DNA from: an uncultured Eggerthellaceae bacterium
Lineage (GTDB): Bacteria > Actinomycetota > Coriobacteriia > Coriobacteriales > Eggerthellaceae
Direction of reading: 5' to 3'
NCBI GenBank assembly: GCA_934631995.1
Contig: CAKTYF010000064.1
Location: 1-11,081 of the forward strand
Length of the DNA: 11,081 nucleotides
The translations under genes and the position numbers were made by a program. Positions 6,924 to 11,081 of this stretch are shown here, in pieces. How positions within the stretch are numbered: position 1 is the first letter of the stretch; each line of letters begins with the position of its first letter. The notes beneath the pieces are model-generated. The model worked only from the letters and a program-made list of their open reading frames with translations. It made no database searches and was not told the DNA's origin.

Positions 6924-7962
6924 GTCGTTTTCTTTCCGCGCCGATGCAAGCGATGCTGGTCAGCGCCTTGATTCTGCGTTGGCTAATCGTGATGCTTATG
7001 CCAGCAGGAGCGCTGCTGCCAAGGCGTGCGAAAGCGGTAGCGTGCTGGTAAATGGCAGCGCCGCAGCTAAGAAATACGTGCTTAAAGCGGGTGATTTCGT
7101 TTATTACGAAGTCGAGGAAGCGCTTGAGCATATTGTGAGTGGCCAGGATATTCCGCTTGATGTGCGTTTTGAAGACGATCACTTGCTGGTTATTTCCAAG
7201 CAAGCGGGGTTGGTGTGCCATCCGTCGGTTGACCATTATGATGGAACGTTGGTGAACGCGCTTATCAACCATTGCGGGTATGACCATCTATGCAACGTGC
7301 AGGGCGACGATGATCGTTTAGGTATTGTGCATCGCTTGGATATGGATACGAGCGGTTTGATGCTTGCTGCTAAGACGAACGAGGCTGGTCAGGCGCTTAT
7401 GGAAAGCATTCAAGCGCGCGAAGTTGACCGTCATTACCTGGCGCTTGTCCATGGCCGTATTGCTCATGATAGCGGTATGGTGGATGCCCCCATTGCACGC
7501 CATGCCACCGAGCGTTTGCGCATGGCAATTCGCGATGTTGATTCGGCGCGCGATGCTCTGACTACGTTTCGGGTGCTTGAGCGTTTCGAGGCAGATCGAT
7601 ACGATGATGGTTACACGCTTATCGATTGCAAGCTCTTCACGGGTCGCACGCATCAGATTCGCGTGCATATGGAATATACGCGGCATCCGCTTGTCGGCGA
7701 TCCGTTGTATACGGCTCATGCGCCGCGCCATGCAAGTGCGTCGTTGGGGCTCGAGCGGCAATTCCTTCATTCGTTCCACCTTGCTTTCGACCATCCTGTT
7801 ACTCAGGAGCATCTTGATTTTGACGATCGTTTACCGGCAGATTTGCAGGCGGTTCTTGACGGTCTTGCCGAGAGAAGTGCTGGTCGTACGGAAGCGGGAC
7901 GCGAATTGTTTGAGCGTCTAGCGACTGCTCCAACGCCTTGTCTTGAAACGTTTTGGGGATGA
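6916..7962 (+). CDS. RluD/RluA-family large-subunit rRNA pseudouridine synthase
   Basis: Converts specific uridines to pseudouridine, in this family usually in 23S rRNA. It has 348 residues. An N-terminal S4 RNA-binding domain covers about residues 10-70 (QRLDSALANRDAYASRSAA through VLVNG). The catalytic block is GIVHRLDMDTSGL with nucleophile D142; the usual lysine after RLD is methionine, a common variation. FTGRTHQIRVHM and HPLVGDPLY follow, then QFLHSFHLAF. ATG 6916 is chosen because it starts the S4 domain directly and has AGAAGG 8 bases upstream. It overlaps the lspA stop; lspA followed by rluD is a frequent Gram-positive arrangement. The exact uridine target (RluD, RluC or a Gram-positive-specific position) cannot be decided, so no symbol is given. 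Confidence 0.93.
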   Translation: MSKSFSFRADASDAGQRLDSALANRDAYASRSAAAKACESGSVLVNGSAAAKKYVLKAGDFVYYEVEEALEHIVSGQDIPLDVRFEDDHLLVISKQAGLVCHPSVDHYDGTLVNALINHCGYDHLCNVQGDDDRLGIVHRLDMDTSGLMLAAKTNEAGQALMESIQAREVDRHYLALVHGRIAHDSGMVDAPIARHATERLRMAIRDVDSARDALTTFRVLERFEADRYDDGYTLIDCKLFTGRTHQIRVHMEYTRHPLVGDPLYTAHAPRHASASLGLERQFLHSFHLAFDHPVTQEHLDFDDRLPADLQAVLDGLAERSAGRTEAGRELFERLATAPTPCLETFWG

Positions 7963-7968
7963 TACGCC

Positions 7969-9018
7969 ATGAGAAGAAAGTCCGAAGATGTTCCGATCAA
8001 GCGGAAAACGGGCGTTATTTTAGTCGGCTACGGTGAGCCGGTAGATGCTTCTTCAAGGTCCGTGCGTCGTTTCTGCAAGAGCATTTTGCTGGACCGCCAT
8101 TGCAGAAGAGGGAACCGTTTTCTTTGGTGGGTAAAGGTTCGTTTCGGTTTGCTTCGACGTGTGGCACGACAATGCGTTGCTTCGTTTGAGTCGATTTGGC
8201 CACAAGGGAATTTTCCCGAAGAGCAAGCACTGCTTGCTTTGAGCAGCCAGCTTCAGCAGCGTCTCGATAACGATGATTCTTTGGTTGTATGCGCTGCAAC
8301 GCTGTATGGAACACTGGGACTTGATAAAGCGTTTTCCCACTTGAAAGATAATAATTGCAGTCGAATAATAATACTTCCGCTTTTTCCGCAGGGCTCGTTC
8401 TCGACCGATAAAGCGTTACGCGGTCACGTTAAAGACGCGCAACAACGCACCCATGTGAAGGCTCGTGTCACGTATCTCGATAGCTACTATAACAACGAGA
8501 TGTATGCACGGGCGCTGGCTGCCTCGATTGAGCATGCGGGATTTAATGCAGCTGCAGGTGATCGTTTGTTGGTGGCGTATAGCTCTATCCCGGTGGCCGA
8601 TATCGAACGCGGCGATGATTACGAGCTGCAAACGGGAGCGACAAGCCTTGCGGTTACAGGTGAGCTTGGGCTGCCGCGAAACGCTTGGACCATGGCATAT
8701 TTCGATTTACCGTACAAACCTGGTGAGCATCTTGATCCCAAGGTGAGCGATGTCGTTGAACGTTGGGGTAGATTTTGCGAAGGCCGCATGTTCGTGGTGT
8801 GCCCCGGATACGCATGCGAGGGCATTCAAACGCAGTATTATGTGAATCGGAAATTGCGTCGCGCGTTCAACGTTTGTCGCAGCGAAGAGAATTCTGGTGG
8901 CATGCATTCGCTGGCAACTGAGGGCGATAATTTTATTTACGTGTCCGCTTTGGGAAAAACGCGGGCTCACTTGAAGGTTCTGTCCAATATTCTGGCACCC
9001 CACCTTAAGGAGGACTAA
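7969..9018 (+). CDS. Ferrochelatase-family protein lacking both canonical catalytic residues
   Basis: A 349-residue protein collinear with bacterial ferrochelatase (HemH/CpfC, about 310-320 residues), which inserts iron into a porphyrin. Matching stretches are GVILVGYGEPVDASS at the N-terminus, SILLDRHCRRGNRFLWW, SIWPQGNFPEEQ, IIILPLFPQGSFSTD, YSSIPVADIERGDDY (204-218) and VVCPGYACEGIQT. In E. coli the fifth stretch reads YHGIPQRYADEGDDY; the metal-site histidine is replaced by S205. The glutamate of the E. coli CPGFAADCLET stretch is replaced by Q287. It is therefore probably not a standard ferrochelatase; it could have another tetrapyrrole or metal ligand, or be a pseudoenzyme. The frame is intact, with a GGGGAT ribosome site 8 bases upstream. 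It starts 6 bases after the pseudouridine synthase gene and abuts coaBC. No other haem gene is in the window. Confidence 0.85.
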   Translation: MRRKSEDVPIKRKTGVILVGYGEPVDASSRSVRRFCKSILLDRHCRRGNRFLWWVKVRFGLLRRVARQCVASFESIWPQGNFPEEQALLALSSQLQQRLDNDDSLVVCAATLYGTLGLDKAFSHLKDNNCSRIIILPLFPQGSFSTDKALRGHVKDAQQRTHVKARVTYLDSYYNNEMYARALAASIEHAGFNAAAGDRLLVAYSSIPVADIERGDDYELQTGATSLAVTGELGLPRNAWTMAYFDLPYKPGEHLDPKVSDVVERWGRFCEGRMFVVCPGYACEGIQTQYYVNRKLRRAFNVCRSEENSGGMHSLATEGDNFIYVSALGKTRAHLKVLSNILAPHLKED

Positions 9019-10290
9019 ATGGACATCTCAACGGAATCGACTCAAAAAACGGTTCTTGTGGGCGTTACCGGCTGCATTGCTGTTTATAAAGCGTGCGAGC
9101 TCGTGCGCGCGCTGCAGAAAAAAGGATACCGCGTGAAGGTTGTCATGACGAAAAACGCAACGCATTTCGTGGATCCTACAACGTTTCGTGCGCTGACTAA
9201 CGAACCAGTTGCCGTTGATTTGTTCGCCGGTGCGGCGGACCCCATCTACCATATTTCTCTTGCGGCCGAGGCGGACCTGTTCATTATCGCGCCGTGCACG
9301 GCGAATGTTGCTGCCAAAATAGCCTGCGGCATTGCGGATGATTTGCTTACCACAACGGCTCTTGCTACGCAGGCACCGCTGGTTGTTGCCCCTGCAATGA
9401 ATGTTCACATGTACGAAAACGTAGCAACGCAGCAGAACTTGAAGACACTTGCATCGCGTGGAATTACCATTGTGGAAGCAGATGAAGGTTATCTTGCATG
9501 CGGCGAAGTGGGGAGGGGTCGCATGCCTGACCCCGAATATCTTGCTTGCGTTGTCGATGATATGCTGCGCGGTTCAAGAGGAGCAGACAATGACGCATTG
9601 GGGTCGGCTTGCGCTGCCAAGAAAGATCTTGCAGGCAAGAAAATCATGATTACGGCTGGTCCAACCGTTGAACCTATTGACCCAGTGCGTTTCATTTCGA
9701 ATCCTTCATCGGGGAAAATGGGATATGCCCTGGCGTGCGCAGCGCGTGACCGTGGCGCGGATGTTGTTTTAGTCTCGGGCCCGGTTTCTCTTGAGCCGCC
9801 CGCGGACGTTGAACTTGTTCCGGTAAAGACCACATGCGACATGATGTCTGCTTGCGAGAAAGTATTCCCGGATTGCGACATAGCCATTTTCAGCGCTGCG
9901 GTTTCCGATATGCGTCCTGCTTGCGTTTCGGATGTGAAGCTCAAGAAGGGCATCGATGACGCAGCGCTGTCTTCAATTTCCCTGGTAGAGAACCCTGACA
10001 TTCTAAAGACGTGCGGTCACGCGAAAAAACCTGGTCAGGTTGTTATCGGCTTTGCTGCCGAAACGAACGACGTGGTGGACAACGCTCGCAAGAAGCTTGC
10101 ATCGAAGGGTGCGCACGCTATTGTTGCAAACGATGTTTCTGCTGGTAAGGGCTTTGGCGTTGACGAAGACGAGGCTCTTTTCGTTACCGATGGGTCCGTA
10201 AAGCCGTTTGGCTTAAAATCGAAGCAGGATTTAGCGCAGGCTATTCTTGACGAAGCAGTTGCATTGCTTACGAAAGCATCGCTTTCGTAA
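9019..10290 (+). CDS. coaBC: Bifunctional phosphopantothenoylcysteine synthetase/decarboxylase
   Basis: Carries out two consecutive steps of coenzyme A synthesis: CTP-dependent joining of 4'-phosphopantothenate with cysteine (CoaB) and FMN-dependent decarboxylation to 4'-phosphopantetheine (CoaC). It has 423 residues, a little over the usual 400. The N-terminal CoaC domain (about 1-185) has GVTGCIAVYKA, catalytic H78 in YHISL, PAMN (125-128) and C161 in ACGEVGRGRMPDPE. The CoaB domain begins near 206 with ITAGPTVEPID, then FISNPSSGKMG (225-235), SAAVSDMRP around D297, KLKKG (307-311) and IGFAAETND. The ATG follows the previous stop codon with no gap. Its ribosome site AAGGAGG (9007-9013) lies inside the preceding gene, so the two are tightly co-expressed. 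It is probably the last gene of the operon. Confidence 0.97.
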   Translation: MDISTESTQKTVLVGVTGCIAVYKACELVRALQKKGYRVKVVMTKNATHFVDPTTFRALTNEPVAVDLFAGAADPIYHISLAAEADLFIIAPCTANVAAKIACGIADDLLTTTALATQAPLVVAPAMNVHMYENVATQQNLKTLASRGITIVEADEGYLACGEVGRGRMPDPEYLACVVDDMLRGSRGADNDALGSACAAKKDLAGKKIMITAGPTVEPIDPVRFISNPSSGKMGYALACAARDRGADVVLVSGPVSLEPPADVELVPVKTTCDMMSACEKVFPDCDIAIFSAAVSDMRPACVSDVKLKKGIDDAALSSISLVENPDILKTCGHAKKPGQVVIGFAAETNDVVDNARKKLASKGAHAIVANDVSAGKGFGVDEDEALFVTDGSVKPFGLKSKQDLAQAILDEAVALLTKASLS

Positions 10291-10292
10291 GC
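10266..10292 (+). terminator. Perfect 12-bp hairpin across the coaBC stop codon
   Basis: GCTTACGAAAGC (10266-10277) and GCTTTCGTAAGC (10281-10292) are exact complements around a 3-base loop, ATC. The stem includes the last seven coaBC codons and the stop. The downstream bases (TCGTTCGTGG) are not a U-tract, so it may be a weak or factor-dependent terminator, or a 3'-end RNA-stabilising structure. Confidence 0.5.
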
Positions 10293-10363
10293 TCGTTCGT
10301 GGATTTTCGGGCCAGCGCTGGTAGAAAACCGGTGGTAATGCGTCATACTGGTAAATGAGTGAA

Positions 10364-10369
10364 CATAAT
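10364..10369 (+). promoter_or_regulatory. Possible -10 of the serA-like gene
   Basis: CATAAT (5 of 6 to the consensus) lies 27 bases before the ATG, but no convincing -35 is seen. The rest of the 105-base gap holds only the perfect palindrome CCAGCGCTGG (10312-10321) and the short repeated phrases GGTAATG and GGTAAATG. The gene may have its own promoter here or be read through from the operon. Confidence 0.25.
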
Positions 10370-10395
10370 CGCGTCGAAAAGAAAGAGGTGCCCTC

Positions 10396-11081
10396 ATGTA
10401 TAAAATTCTTTGCTTGAACAACATTTCTCAGGTTGGATTGAGCCATTTGACCGATGAATTCGAGCTGACCGATGACATTGCGCAGGCCGATGCTATTTTA
10501 GTGCGCAGCGCTGATATGCTGTCGATGGACATTCCTGATAATGTGAAAGTGATTGCGCGCGCCGGTGCGGGCTACAACAATATCCCCACTGCCGCATTGG
10601 CAGAGCGTGGCATCCCCGTCTTCAATACGCCCGGTGCAAATGCTAATGGCGTGAAAGAGCTTGTTTTGTGCGGCATGCTGCTTGCGGCGCGTGATGTTTT
10701 GGGCGGCATTGAATGGTGCAAGGAAAATGCCGATGATCCTGCAATCGGGAAGAGCGCCGAGAAAGCGAAGAAAGCTTTTGCGGGCGGAGAAATCCTGGGG
10801 AAGACGCTGGGCGTTATCGGACTGGGCGCCATTGGCAAACTGGTTGTTCGCAGCGCCGAAGCATTGGGCATGAAGACGATTGGTTATGATCCGTATCTTC
10901 CGGCCGATGCAGCTACGGCAATTTCACCCGATATGACGTTTACCGCTGACCTGACGGATATCTACCAGCATTGCGACTACATTACCATTCACGTGCCCGC
11001 CATGGAGAGCACCATTGGCATGATTGATGCCGCTGCGTGCGAGCAAATGAAGCCCGGATGCGTTTTCTTGAACTTCTCGCG
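10396..11081 (+). CDS. serA: D-3-phosphoglycerate dehydrogenase, short type (3' partial)
   Basis: NAD-dependent 2-hydroxyacid dehydrogenase; the best match is the first enzyme of serine synthesis, oxidising 3-phosphoglycerate. 228 full codons are visible before the window ends. The substrate-domain landmarks VRSADM and VIARAGAGYNNIP are followed by NTPGANANGVKELVL. A charged insert then leads to GEILGKTLGVIGLGAIG, whose Rossmann loop is G142-L-G144-A-I-G147. GYDPYLP, YITIHVP and MKPGCVFLNFSR follow; the last, cut codon begins CG as expected for the catalytic-site arginine. ATG 10396 has AGAGGTG upstream. The early start of the hydroxyacid-dehydrogenase fold suggests the roughly 390-residue form with a C-terminal ACT domain, but that end is outside the window. 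A related dehydrogenase acting on another hydroxyacid is possible. Confidence 0.88.
   Translation, partial: MYKILCLNNISQVGLSHLTDEFELTDDIAQADAILVRSADMLSMDIPDNVKVIARAGAGYNNIPTAALAERGIPVFNTPGANANGVKELVLCGMLLAARDVLGGIEWCKENADDPAIGKSAEKAKKAFAGGEILGKTLGVIGLGAIGKLVVRSAEALGMKTIGYDPYLPADAATAISPDMTFTADLTDIYQHCDYITIHVPAMESTIGMIDAAACEQMKPGCVFLNFS

Overview
The window looks like a chromosomal housekeeping segment from a Gram-positive actinobacterium of moderate GC content, most likely class Coriobacteriia (Eggerthellaceae-like). This placement is inferred from protein style, base composition, the combination of DegV, bacterial-type IleS and lspA-rluD, and frequent GTG/TTG starts. It was not checked against a database. 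No rRNA, tRNA, CRISPR array, insertion sequence or phage gene is visible.

Layout. Bases 1-721 (minus strand, 3' end outside the window) encode a fold-type I PLP aminotransferase-like protein of the CobD/HisC type. The position of its cofactor-binding lysine holds valine. Bases 722-895 are a divergent intergenic region with a dyad and two stacked mini-ORFs leading into dinB. The dinB gene (896-2260) encodes DNA polymerase IV and converges on degV (2354-3235, minus), a FakB/DegV fatty-acid-binding protein. A hairpin terminator lies between them. A divergent intergenic region (3236-3499) holds the degV promoter, which overlaps an operator-like inverted repeat, and one or two candidate ileS promoters.

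From 3500 to 10290 five genes are packed on the plus strand: ileS (isoleucyl-tRNA synthetase), lspA (lipoprotein signal peptidase), an rluD-type rRNA pseudouridine synthase, a ferrochelatase-family protein, and coaBC (coenzyme A biosynthesis). Spacings are 10, -8, 6 and 0 bases, so they are probably one operon. A perfect 12-bp hairpin spans the coaBC stop codon. After a 105-base gap, a short-type D-3-phosphoglycerate dehydrogenase gene (serA-like) starts at 10396 and runs off the right edge.

The genes are mostly core functions: translation, lipoprotein maturation, rRNA modification, CoA and serine synthesis, fatty-acid handling and translesion synthesis. I see no complete new defence or mobile system. 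The most unusual points are two homologues of well-known enzymes that have lost their textbook catalytic residues: the PLP-fold protein (Lys to Val, phosphate-site Arg to Pro) and the ferrochelatase-like protein (His to Ser, Glu to Gln). The ATGA-overlapped mini-ORF chain upstream of dinB and the operator-like repeat at degV are the next most interesting.
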